In this document: piece by piece, positions 35,901-47,700 of the stretch | How the letters are laid out: each line of letters begins with the position of its first letter | Position numbering within the stretch: position 1 is the stretch's first letter | Source of the DNA: Ficedula albicollis | Lineage: Eukaryota; Chordata; Aves; Passeriformes; Muscicapidae | Direction of reading: 5' to 3' | DNA length: 64,000 nucleotides | Assembly (NCBI RefSeq): GCF_000247815.1 | Contig: NC_021680.1 | Span: 6,736,469-6,800,468 of the forward strand | The notes under the pieces: model-generated | The model's database searches: none | The model's input: the letters and a program-made list of their open reading frames with translations, nothing else | What the model was told of the DNA's origin: nothing | Made by a program: the position numbers and the translations under genes

Positions 35901-37418
35901 ACAAACCCATTTCCAGCTGCTCAATTATTAATTTCTCTCTTCAAGGCCTATTCCCTGACAACCATGAGTTTTCATGACATTTTTAGTATTTCTTTTCAAC
36001 CTACCTCCTCCTTTTCTCAAAAGTTTTCACTTAATTTAATCATCATAAGCAAATTACTGTTCCTCTCCTCCCAGCACTATCAGTTTGGGGTATAAGACAC
36101 TTCCCACCCATGCTGGGATCATACTGCAGGACCCTTGCTCCTATTAGAGATTTCCTTTTTTTTTTTTCTGTTAAAGCCATAATCCTCAAACTGGTGAGGC
36201 ATTAGCAATGGCAATATGCTACAGTATGAGATATTAAGCTAAGTGTTTACCCTCTGTATTAAAGAAGTTAAAAAACCCAAAACTATAAAGCACCTTAGGA
36301 TAAGTTAAAGGACAAATTGAGTAATAGTAAGGAATTCAGGGGAAGAAACAATAGTTACAAACATCTAACTTTGAACAACATTTTCTCTATGATCAGAAGG
36401 CTTCCAACACGAATAATTCAGTTTATAAGGCCACAATCATGCTCATTTATTAACACTCACAATAAACTTTTGAGAAGACAGGTAAAAGCTCTCTTGCTTT
36501 ATAAATATTCCTTGCAAAATCCAATGGGAAAAAAATCTAAATGATGATGTATTAAAAAATTAAAAGTGGATTAATTAAAAATTAATCTAAGTGATGATGT
36601 ATTAAAAAAATTAAAAGTGAATTTATTAAAAATTAAGTGTGGATATATTAAACAACTGATTTATCAACTATGTATTGAACTTCTGAGAATCTAAATGATG
36701 ATGTATTAAAAAATTAAAAGTGGATTAATTAAAAATTAAGCATGGATATATTAAACAATTGATTTATCAACTATGTATTGAACTTCTGAGAGTAAATAAC
36801 TTGTCAGAAGCAGACATAAACAATAAAAAATAATAGGAAGCTACACACAAGTATGAACAGAAAGATGACAACTCTTGTAGCACCTGCATTTTACAAGTGA
36901 TTCAGTGAAAGCTGACTCACTAGATACAAGCATGTAGTACAAGATTATGCTGAGAAATTTGGTCATTAATTTATGTCTCAGCAGCCAGAAGAAAATATTT
37001 GAGAGTCGCTCACCAAAATGCTGTGAAGTACAACTTGTGGTTAATCAGAAAATTAGGATATATGATGCAAGGTGCAGTCCAAGAAAACAGCTCTGGTTTT
37101 AGTACCAGTATTAAACCCAACTCTCCTCAAACAGAAAGATACACTAAAATAAAAAAGTGCCGTATTTTCTAATGCCCACACTACCCACAGTCTCTGAAGA
37201 AAAACATTTGTCTGCCCAACTCAACCATCCTGCTGGTTTTTTTCGACTTTAAATTGGATTCATCTTTCTACCACAAGGCTGCTAAACAATTAATATTCTC
37301 TCTAATGTAGGAGTTTGTATTAAAATAATAAAAGTAATATTTCTGCTCCTACTTTGTCATCCTGGCCGTCCAAAGAGACTTCCTTTCCAGCTAGTTTCTT
37401 CAGCTTCTTTTTAGACAT
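12876..37418 (-). CDS. SWT1: SWT1, RNA endoribonuclease homologue (PIN domain)
   Basis: Eighteen coding exons in transcript order: 37418-37353, 35089-35031, 34010-33272, 32278-32207, 32067-32011, 31424-31295, 31166-31065, 29498-29310, 28987-28894, 27706-27570, 26903-26755, 25475-25337, 24509-24376, 23175-22967, 22080-21952, 15312-15246, 14585-14521 and 12981-12876. They join without frame breaks to 880 residues; the human protein is about 900. The start [12 protein letters not shown] matches the family's basic N-terminus. Order: a charged, low-complexity N-terminal region (to about 330), a PIN nuclease domain (about 382-515), then a helical C-terminal region ending ESRGWL. Yeast Swt1 cleaves faulty mRNPs at the nuclear pore; the vertebrate role is inferred from that. 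The gene is head to head with TRMT1L. One donor, after 32011, is the weak form GTTGGT. Confidence 0.94.
13256..13376. repeat. 61-bp tandem duplication
   Basis: Two copies, each starting with the GGTCAAACTATCCTTCACA stretch at 13260 and 13321, differ by a few bases. They directly abut the 274-bp duplication that follows. They lie in the last intron of SWT1. Confidence 0.9.
13377..13924. repeat. 274-bp tandem duplication, copies read as identical
   Basis: Copy 1 is 13377-13650 and copy 2 is 13651-13924. I found no difference when reading them side by side, apart from the last base. The unit is unique-looking AT-rich DNA with no gene. The lack of divergence means a very recent duplication or an assembly duplication. 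It lies in the last intron of SWT1. Confidence 0.92.
16361..16439. repeat. 46-bp tandem duplication
   Basis: Copies begin at 16361 and 16407 with GTTTGTACCGTGGAATGAGA followed by AGTCTGACATTTG. They are nearly identical and lie in an SWT1 intron. Confidence 0.85.
17186..17447. repeat. Two adjacent tandem duplications (78-bp and 56-bp units)
   Basis: The first pair starts at 17186 and 17264 with GGTGTGGCTCTA and runs to about 17340. The second pair starts at 17341 and 17397 with TGGCTATGGATACCTG. Both lie in an SWT1 intron. Two unrelated units were doubled side by side. Confidence 0.87.
18446..18540. repeat. 48-bp tandem duplication
   Basis: Copies start at 18446 and 18494 (TAGTGA followed by TGGAATG and CTGATACCTCCTGAACAG). 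They differ at two positions. Confidence 0.85.
18785..19019. repeat. 87-bp and about 31-bp tandem duplications
   Basis: An AT-rich unit beginning TAGAACAGTTTTTAATTTAT occurs at 18785 and 18872 with a few substitutions. A short second pair follows from 18958 (CTTCTMATTTACAAATGTTT and its continuation). They lie in an SWT1 intron. Confidence 0.85.
20376..20446 (+). mobile_element. CR1 3'-end fragment
   Basis: The short stretch CTGCCCATGGCAGGGGATGG followed by GTTTTAAGGTCCCTTCCAAC is the characteristic near-3' CR1 sequence. The octamer end is not preserved. It lies within an SWT1 intron, antisense to SWT1. Confidence 0.75.
21230..21457 (+). mobile_element. CR1 non-LTR retrotransposon 3' end
   Basis: It begins TTCCCTGTGAGGGTGGGGAG, runs through the typical GGGCTTGGAGCAACCTGG block, and ends in GATTCTGTCATTCTATG, which contains the CR1 terminal octamer. 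It is 5'-truncated, as most CR1 copies are. It lies in an SWT1 intron. Confidence 0.9.
23338..23548 (-). mobile_element. CR1 non-LTR retrotransposon 3' end
   Basis: This is the reverse complement of the same CR1 block as at 21230-21457: GGGATCTTAAAGCCCATCCA near the 3' side and GGGCACCCTGTGCCAGGG near the 5' side. It lies between SWT1 exons 24509-24376 and 23175-22967, in the sense orientation of SWT1. Confidence 0.88.
24096..24225. repeat. 58-bp tandem duplication
   Basis: Copies at about 24111 and 24169 begin ATTTATATTAGGG and continue through CTGCAGATATTCACTGCATG. An extra partial copy of the first 14 bp precedes them. Confidence 0.85.
24808..25017 (-). mobile_element. CR1-like retrotransposon 3' end
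   Basis: On the minus strand this resembles the CR1 family tail. The plus strand opens with AATCACAGGATATGCTGAGT and continues through CATGGAGTCCAACCCCTG and CCTGGGAGTATTGTCCAAAC. Small open frames here derive from the repeat and are not genes. Confidence 0.82.
25898..25991. repeat. 49-bp tandem duplication
   Basis: Copies start at 25898 and 25947 with CATTAAGTAAAACGTG and differ by a 2-bp GT deletion. They lie in an SWT1 intron. Confidence 0.85.
27570..31166 (-). CDS. SWT1: SWT1 PIN endonuclease domain exons
   Basis: Exons 31166-31065, 29498-29310, 28987-28894 and 27706-27570 encode residues of about 376-549. PIN-domain acidic residues are in place: D388 in VVIDTN, E424 in VVLQELD, D480/D481 in DENNDDRVL, and D504/D505 in LCTDDKNL. 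This cluster coordinates the divalent metal in PIN ribonucleases, so the enzyme looks catalytically intact. Surrounding stretches such as [16 protein letters not shown] and [13 protein letters not shown] match the vertebrate family closely. Confidence 0.93.
30682..30786. repeat. 52-bp tandem duplication
   Basis: Copies start at 30682 and 30734 with GAGTTATCATTAATAAGAC and differ at one position. They lie in an SWT1 intron. Confidence 0.86.
32490..32640 (+). mobile_element. CR1 3'-region fragment
   Basis: CCAGGCTGCCCAGAGAGGTTG, shortened here to its core GGCTGCCCAGAGAGG, and the later CTGGACAACCTCCAGAGGTG and CCTTCCAACCTCAAC are standard CR1 blocks. It lies in the SWT1 intron between 33272 and 32278. 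Confidence 0.85.
33272..34010 (-). CDS. SWT1: SWT1 large N-terminal exon (charged, disordered)
   Basis: This 739-nt exon encodes residues 43-288 and is by far the longest in the gene. It is dominated by Lys, Glu, Arg and Ser, with a run of seven Glu in [13 protein letters not shown] and RS-like stretches such as [13 protein letters not shown]. No folded domain is recognisable. The composition suggests a disordered region with basic nuclear-localisation-like clusters. The acceptor supplies one base to complete an AGA codon, and the donor is CAG followed by GTAATG. Confidence 0.92.
34686..34915 (+). mobile_element. Possible LTR fragment of an endogenous retrovirus
   Basis: A compact promoter and poly(A) arrangement is visible: TATAAAAATG at about 34808, then AATAAATGGC about 25 nt later, then a pyrimidine-rich stretch ending near TAGTGACA. 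This R/U5-like layout is typical of avian LTRs. I could not find a matching target-site duplication, so the ends are approximate. It lies in the SWT1 intron between 35031 and 34010, antisense to the gene. Confidence 0.45.
36536..36791. repeat. AT-rich complex tandem repeat
   Basis: Copies of CTAAATGATGATGTATTAAA or a variant occur at about 36536, 36585 and 36691, with a longer period of about 155 bp that also repeats GATTTATCAACTATGTATTG. Nested duplications of different lengths produced this block. It lies in the first coding intron of SWT1. Confidence 0.85.
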
Positions 37419-37706
37419 CTTCAAATCCTATGAGAAAAAAGCAAGTTGCCTTTATTACTTGTGTCAAGTTTTTAGGTCCAAATGAAATAGAAGTTTTAAC
37501 TGCATAGAGAAAAACACTTTAACAGTCTTTTTGTGTTTTCTCATTACAGAGGCACAGCAGATCTCAACAGGGTTAATTATTCACATCCGAGGGAACACTA
37601 GAGCAGAAAGGGCAGCGATTACACCTCCCCAGAGACACCTATTTTGTACTAGCAAACAAACAGAAACTAGCATCCTTAAACTCTGAGTCGTATAAAGCTT
37701 TAAAGC

Positions 37707-37865
37707 CATCGGACATTGGACGGGGCTGCCCGGGGAGGTTTGGAGTCCCCATCCCTGCAGGTGCCCAAGGAAGGCCTGGATGAGCTGTCAGTGCTCTGAG
37801 CTGGTGACACGGTGGGGATCGGGAGCAGCTTGGACTCGTTGGGCTGGGAGGGCTTTTCCAATCCA
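37707..37865 (+). mobile_element. CR1 fragment at the edge of the SWT1/TRMT1L promoter
   Basis: GGGGCTGCCCGGGGAGGTTTG, in part, and TCCCTGCAGGTGCCCAAGG followed by GGGAGGGCTTTTCCAATCC form the usual CR1 order. CR1 stops where the CpG-rich sequence begins. Confidence 0.82.
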
Positions 37866-39740
<1,875 letters not shown>

Positions 39741-40547
39741 TCTTCTAATTAATTATTCTTCTTGTGTAAGTGTATTTTAGGCTCTCTACGGCGTTATTAT
39801 GTTTGTGCGTAATCAGTGATTCCTGGTGGGCATTTAAAGAATCCGGAGGTCTTGGCTCGGTAGCAGCCTGCTTTTCTTCACCGTTCAGTGTGAAGGTTTA
39901 CCTCTCTCCTTGTACATTTACATATTAACTAGATTTTTTTTTACATATATACATACGTTATCCTTTTCAACCATTTTAATCTTTCCACGTGCTTTGAAGA
40001 TGCAGGCTGTCCAACTCTGCTGGTTTTTGTCACTGTTGTGCTCTCACTATGCATTTTTGTAATTGTTTCCACTGTTCCTGCAATTAATCAATAGCTGTGA
40101 GGGATTTCTTACCAAACATGCTTTTACTTGCTCAATTTCTTTCTATCTTTATATTAATAAAGCATGTAGAAACTATCACCAGGAATCCTGCAATTTTTTA
40201 ATGGAACAGTGGGCTCCATCCAATCTTAGGTGAGTTTTCAGCTGAAAACAGGTCTGTGAGGAACACAGCAACAATCTCTGGGTAGCAATGCACCTCCTGA
40301 TAGATTTTAAGGTAGGCAGAGTAATTTTACTCTATGCTTCTGTTTTTCAGTTTCTTGAGCCCCTGTCTTGAGGTATTCCTTCAATTTTCTCTTTCTGTTA
40401 AGTTTCATAATAAGAGATATTTGTACCCAACAGCAATGTTTAAAAGAAAACAAACAAAAGTAGCCTAGGGGAACCTGAAGAACTGCTGTAAGATCCTTCC
40501 AGCCTGTCTGAAGTTGTGGTCAGGAATAGGTGGATGGGGAAGACCAG

Positions 40548-40632
40548 CAGAATCAGAGAATCATGGAATGGTTTGAGTTGGAAGAACTTTAAAGCCCATC
40601 TTCCACTATCCCAGGTTGCTCCCTGTTGCATC
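40548..40632 (-). mobile_element. CR1 3'-end fragment
   Basis: The plus strand reads CAGAGAATCATGGAATGGTT then CTTTAAAGCCCATCTTCCAC, the reverse complement of the CR1 tail, including an octamer-like start. Confidence 0.85.
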
Positions 40633-41291
40633 CAGAGAACAACTGTACATTCCTGCATCTTCTGGAAATAACTTCCAGCACAAACCAGTTTGTAGGTCTG
40701 TATTTTCTCTATGAGGTGCATCCCAGTTTCTGTGTTGGGATAGACACTGTGTGGTTGTCTTTTGTGCTCCATCTGCTCCTCCTGTCTGTCTCATCCAAAA
40801 GCCTCGGCCTGCTCTATTGCTTCTTGGTAGTTGCAAAGCGATACCAGAGTTTTAGTTCTTCCTTCCTGTGGTTGAAACTTCACTACTCCCACCTATCCCC
40901 TGGAATCTTGCTGGGTGGAGGACAATATTTATAGATTTACCTGGCTTTCTGAATCTTTTCCTAGTGCTTCCTTATGTCCCTTGGAGAGGAGTAGGACTAC
41001 AGGATCACATCTTCTGGGGATTTCTACTTCTTCATTCAGTCATTTTCCCCGGGTTTGGCTAATCTCATCATTTTATTGCCCCATCTCTCAGCCTCTTTAG
41101 GTGCTTGAAATATTTCAAGTATTTCACCAGGCCCATCAGGTACTGCCCCAGGAAGTAATTCATTTGCAAATGCCGATGGCACCAGCACTTACCCTCTTCA
41201 GTGCCTCTGCTGATAGCGAATTCCTGCCTTAGTCTCTTTTGTATTGTTTGAATCATGAGCTAAACTGTTCTAAACTGTTATCAGATTTTTT

Positions 41292-41534
41292 AGCTGACAG
41301 TAAATTGTCAGGAGAATCTGGAGCTCCTCCTTGCCTGCTTAGTTTTTAGCTGACGGTAAATTGTCAGGAGAATTTGGAGCTCCTCTTTGCCTGCTTAGTT
41401 TTACTTCAGAGCATCCTGAGCTGACAGTAAATTGTCAGGAGAATCTGGAGCTCCTCCTTGCCTGCTTAGTTTTACTTCAGAGCATCCTGCCACAAAATGA
41501 TGTGTAAATGTGCCAGAAAATGATGTGTAAATGT
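41292..41534. repeat. Three-copy tandem repeat plus a short duplication
   Basis: Copies beginning AGCTGACRGTAAATTGTCAG start at 41292, 41348 and 41419. The last two carry an extra TTACTTCAGAGCATCCTG. A 23-bp pair, AAAATGATGTGTAAATGT, follows at 41495-41534. Confidence 0.88.
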
Positions 41535-41776
41535 TCTTTTGTTCACCTTAGACATCTGATGCCAATGTATGAATAGTTTCAGCTGTCCAGGTTGACATCA
41601 TTCCACAGTGGTTTCCAAGGATAATTGAAGTGAAAATTCATCTCTGACTATTCTCCTACATAATTTTTTCCCTCCCCCATGTTTGTAGTCAGCACCAGAT
41701 TATTGGAAACAAATGAACGTGCTTGTATAGTTCAGTCACAGCAGTGACACTTATTGTGTTTTTGTTTGGTTTTAAG

Positions 41777-44700
41777 ATGGTTTGGTGGTCTCCGAAAAAG
41801 TGAAGAGCAACAACATTGATGTGAAAATTCCTGAGCCAGAATTGAAAGCTGAAGAAAAAGGAGCAGAGGAGGAGCACCCAAGGGAATCTGATAGCAACAT
41901 TTTGGATGTATCATCTGATTACCCAAGAGGTTTGCTAATAAACTCTTAATATTTGTGTCATGTGCTGGAGGAAAGGTAAAGGGAATGTGTGAAATCACAG
42001 AAATACTAGGGAGGAAAGGTAAAGGGAATGTGTGAAATCTCATTTTAAAAATCACCTCTGTATCCTGACCATGTGGATCAGTTGCTTTGTCTGGCATAAG
42101 AAAAACCTGAAGACTTGTCCTTGTAAAAACATTGTAAAGCTTGAAGTTGCTGCAGAATCTGTGTTACAGTGGACTGGGATGTGCTATGTGCTGGAATAAA
42201 TAAAGCAGATTTCAACCTAATTTTCTGACGGATTAGTTGAAAAATCACATGGTAGATTTAAAGGTTAAAGTTTTTACTAATGGAAAGAAAAAATGGTAGA
42301 ATTTAATGTATCCTGGCTCCACAGTGAAAATTGTTCTGAAATTTGGTCCGCTTATAGTTGATATTTAGTTTTGCCAGTCTGTTCATATGATGTTTTTGCA
42401 CTGCTTTTGTGCATGATTTGCATTCACTAACAACGCTGAGCAGTAAAACCAGGTGTGAAGGAATGTGACTTGATCTTTTCAGCTGTTTTTTTTTTTCTAA
42501 TGAGGTTTTTTTTCTAATGAGAGTATTGAAAGGAAGTAGGAATATATGAAAATACATGGATCTTATTGAATAACTATTCTGGGGATAATTTTTGCAGTCA
42601 TTCCTGCTGCCATGGAAGTAAAAGGACAAAAACAAGTATTCCAATCACTGCTGCAGTCATTCTCTAACAGTGCTAGATTTGAAATGTTGCATAGAAAAGT
42701 AGCAGTAAACTAAAAGCAATTTTTAAACTAAGAATGTTTAACTTCCAAATATTTTTGGGGTTTTTTTTAGACAAACATATTTCAATTCAGAGACACCTTG
42801 CTGATCTAGAGAAACTGGCTGACTTGAGTGAAGGTGAGTTTCCCACCACAACGTCCCAGAACACAGATCTTTGTGTTACAGGTATTTACATTTGCTTTAG
42901 TTTTTATTTTTAACACACTACATATACTTATGATGTTTAAAGATGAGGGGTTTTGTAAAACATATCTTTATGATTTATTCTCTTGTTCTGCTAAATTCTG
43001 CCTGAGTGGTTGTTTGGCATTCAGCTAGTTTTTATTTAGGTTAGTACTTCTAGGGTTTCAATACCTATGTTGCACAGCCTTGTTTTTTGTGTCTCATATG
43101 TAGCCTCGTCTTGCTGGAGTAAAAAGTGCTAGAAACCAAAACCTGAAGGTTGTAGAAGTTAACGAGTTTTACAGTTACAGTGATTTTGGTCTATATTCTA
43201 AGAAAGAGGCAGCCCATAAATGTGAAGTTTGTGCATGAAATAGAATGTTCCCTGAGGATTTAATCTCTTGCTGATTTTTGCCTTCAGCCTTTTTTTTTAT
43301 TTGGTCTGCATCTCGGCTAACACAAGTGATTAGCTGCATTTCATGTTTCTCATAGTTTTTAATTGTATTTTCAGGTGAAAGGAAGCCTTGTCCATTGTGT
43401 CCTGAGGAGAAATTCAAAGCTTGCTATAGCCACAAACTCCATCGTCACTTGCAGAATTTGCACTGGAAGGTTTCTGTGGAATTTGAAGGTAATGGCAATT
43501 GGGTTTGAATAGTAAATACTAGAAGAAATTGTGGGTATGTTTTGTGTTTCATCTTTCAAAATTCCTCTTGGCTTAAGCATTTTGTTACCAGCTCTGAATT
43601 AGAGCCATATTTTGACAGAATGAGTTTTGAGGTGGGATGTAAAACGTAAATGTGAAATAACTCTTTTCTTCTCCAGCCAAAATGGTTACAATTGTGCATT
43701 TTTCTCTTTAGAAAAACACCAATAACTGATTGGCAGTTGAAAATTACCATGGAAATTAAAATATGTGTGTGATGAAAACTACTTCAATAAAAGTTTTAGT
43801 TACACATTAATAATAATCAGACACACATGGGTGGTCAGTTTTGGTGGATTATAAAGATTCCATGGGTTCTGATAAACACTTGAAATCTTTATGTAGTTTC
43901 AGTATTTAGCAGCTTTAACTGTTTTTTAATAAACTCTGTGATCTGCTTGTAAGATGCATTAAAATCTCTGCAAGAAGTTTAGGAAAGAAAATAAAGTGAG
44001 CAGTGTATGTTTTTTTAAAATGTAGATGTGTGGGTTTGTGGGAAAAATGAGCAAGATAAAGTTGAAGAGAGAGCAGTGTATGTTTTTTAAAAATGTAGAT
44101 GTGTGGGTTTGTGGGAAAAATGAGCAAGATAAAGTTGAACTATAAATCTTCCAACTGGAGTATCAGGTATCTCATTTTGGTTTTCTTTAACTGTGGAACA
44201 TATGTTTATAGGAGTCTTCACACAAGTGTGTTAGCCAGGTAGCAATGTTTTTGTGAAAGACTCAAGGTACTTGGGACAGGTACTTTTTGAACTGGAGACT
44301 TGGTGTGGCTTTGTAAGATGCCCAGAGACTTATTTTAATAAATTTTAAATTGTTTGCATTTTAAAGTTTAAAATATGTAATTGGCTGATAAATTTCCCTG
44401 TGCAGGGAATGAATGTACCAGATAATTGGTGATGTTCTCTTGTTGCTGTCTTGTGAAATCTGAAGCAAGAGCATGTGGTGCAGGCCACAGACATGCTGTT
44501 CATGTACTGTTCTGGGATGGCATTTATTTTCCAGGGTACAGAATGTGCATCTGTCACTTATCCTGTCGGCCAGTAAAACCCAACCTTGTTGGAGACCAGG
44601 TAAAAATGCTGAATCAAATTCTTGTTACTGTCCAAAGTGGGGGAAGTAGGTGACTGAAGGGAACTTCTGAGATCTATTTAGTTGCCAAACACATCTTCCT

Positions 44701-47700
44701 CCTCTGTGTGTGATGCCAAAAGCTTTTTGGTCCAGTGATAGAACCCTGGTGTAACTGCATGTGGTGGTACCCCTCTCATTGTGGGTGGAGCTGCCTAGAT
44801 CAGCTCTGGCTGTAGACTACAGATATTTTGAGTGGTCTAGAGGTAACAGACAGATGACTTCTCACATGCCTGTGTTCAGTTCTACTTCCCCCATGTTTTA
44901 TGCATTCTGAAACTACATAAAAGACTCTTTTACAGACATTGTCAAAGATGGGAGCTCATTACCACTGTATCATCTGCTCAGCGACTATAGTACGGAGAAC
45001 TGACATGATAGGTCACATTAATCGTCATGTGAATAAAGGGGAGACTGAGTCAAGGTTTATCACAGGTGAGCTCTGGCTGACATGAAACATTCAGTCTTTT
45101 CTGTCATATACCATGTGCACTAACTGTGATAAAGGGTGGCAGACACAGGAAAAATACAGAAACAGTTAGCCTTTCTAATGAAAAATCTGCCCTTAATATT
45201 TCAGAACTTTTGTTTGATCAGAAGTGTAGTAGAGTTGTGATTTAATCTTGCATTGAGCAGTTCCTGTGTTGTTACTGAGATAACTAGTCTTCCCCTCATC
45301 CTTAATGTTGTAAGTACCAGCTTGTGTGTCTCCAAAAGAGTGAGGGACATGGCATCCACAGAAAAAAAAGTCTGGAGTAAATCTTTCTGCAAATCCTTTG
45401 CTTTTTATCTAGACTGCATCAGCCTGTGTTCCCAAAACAAGGTGATGTTTTTTAGTCCCAGAGAGTCATGACAGAGGTATCAGTAGTTCTTCAGTAAATT
45501 ACAATCCTACCTAACTTTGTCCAGAATGAGACTTTGGTTTCTAAACTTGCATAAACTACATTGAAAACATTTTAAATAATTGGGATGCAAGTAATTTAAT
45601 GCCTGAGCGTCAGTTTGCATGTCTGAAAAATGATAGTAGTGCCATATTCCATATCTTTATAGATTTTGTGCTGTGAAATACATTGATTACTCTGTGCTTC
45701 CCTTGAGAGCTGTGAGTAAAGAATGGCCCATTTAGCATTTTTTAACAAAATGCATAAGGTGGTTTTTCCTCACGGGGGAGGAGAAATCCCAAGTTTTTGT
45801 GATATGTAGGCAGTTGGCAGCTCTTGGGGCCCCTGAAGGTGGAGCAGATAGACCATGTGTGTGTTTGAGAGGCAGGGTGACCACTGGAAGGTATCCAGTT
45901 GATACAAAGTTTTCCTAATTGTTCCTAGGTACTTTTTAGCAGGGTGAGCACTGGAAGGTATCCAGTTGATACAAATTTTTCCTAATTGTTCCTAGGTACA
46001 TTTTAGATTGGGGATGAATTGCTCAGAGGAATGGCAGGGTGACCACTGGAAGGTATCCAGTTGATACAAAGTTTTCCTAATTGTTCCTAGGTACTTTTTA
46101 GATTGGGGATGAATTGCTCAGAGGAATGGCAGCCTGTGTTTACAGCTGTCAGATCTGAAAGTTTGTTTTGCCACAGACTGTTTACACAGAGCTCTGGTGC
46201 TGGAATTGTCCATGTTCTTGTGCTGTTTATGCACATTTCATGGGGCTGTTCAATAACTTAAAACACATAAAGGATTTTCAGGGATTTTTGCAGTTCATTG
46301 AGACACCTTCAGGACTATGTTAACAGACTTTTAATTAATTAGCAATATATTATGTTTAAACATGCAAAACAAATGTGCTAAGCCTCAGGCTCAGAGGCTG
46401 GCTTTCTTAAGCTGGAGTGGATACATAAGAGCCCAACTGAGGAACAAATCTGACGTTTTATGAGAAAAAACTTGTGGTAGAGCATGATCCTTATTTGCCA
46501 CTTTTGAGATTAGAAGATGAATTGTTGCCTGCTTCCTCCCCATCTTTGGAAACTGGTCTGTGTGCTGGTTGGATTGCAGCATAACCCACACTTCATGTTT
46601 TATGGAAGCAGTTTTTCAGTGTAATTTACCAACTGTTTTAATATTAATTCCAGTTGTCACTGATTCTTTCCTTCTGCCTGAATTACTTGTTTCAGCTCGT
46701 GCTCCCAAGTCGTCCTACGAAGTGGTGAAAGAGTCAGCCACAGATGTGCAGGTTCTTCCCAACCACTCCACGCCCCAGAAAACAGATTCCTATTTTAATC
46801 CTAAAATGAAACTCAACAGGTGAGAGAGCAGGGAGTAGGAGGATGCATCAGAAGGGTGGGGAGTTTGTAGTGAAAAATGAATGTTTTGAAAAGGAAAACT
46901 TCTGTTCAGAGGGTAGGAGAAAGGAGTTTCTCGTTAGAAAACTTCTTGACAAATAATATTTACACCCAAGAACATTATATGTGAAATAGTGTCATTTCTG
47001 AAGTAATTAAGTACTATCCTGTAATTATTAAATCTTACCTTAAAAATACTCAGCTGTAGAATTCAACTTTTCAGCATAACTGGGTTTTTTGATTGACAGT
47101 TCTTCCCTGTAAAAGGTGGAGTTCAGCTTAAACATTCCACTATTCCACAAAGTAATAGGTTAAAGGGAAATAGATAAGGAAAAGGAAGTAAAAATGTTCT
47201 CTCAGCATACAGCTGGCTGTTTTTTATCTTGCAGGCAGTTGATATTCTGTGCACTGGCCGTGTTTGCTGGGGAGCGCAAACCCATTGAATGTTTGGATGC
47301 TTTTGGTGCCACTGGTAAAGTCCATTTCTTTAATATTTTGCTTAATATCCAATAGGAGGAAACAGCAGAAATTCATAACTGACATCACATACTCAAAAAT
47401 AGTGTGAAGTACACAATAATTTTTTTAGGTAGGGAGTCATGAGTTCCCATACAAAAAGACAGCTGTCAAAAGCTGTATTAAGGCTTTTTAAAGGGCTGTA
47501 AATAATACTGAAGTCCAGTGGTCTACTTAAAATCAGTTGTCCTAATGTCCTTAAATTCTGTTTTTCCTCAGGTATCATGGGATTGCAGTGGGCAAAGCAC
47601 CTCAGAAGTTCTGTGAAAGTTACAATTAATGATTGTAATGAAAATTCTGTGGCAATGATTAAGGAAAATTGTCACTTAAACAAAATGAAGGTGAAACTGA

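Larger units (their letters stand above)
39741..41776 (+). other. TRMT1L intron 1 (inferred)
   Basis: Between the CpG island and TRMT1L exon 2 the DNA is AT-rich and non-coding. It contains a CR1 fragment at 40548-40632 and tandem repeats at 41292-41534. No exon-like open frame with splice signals and family similarity was seen. Confidence 0.55.
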
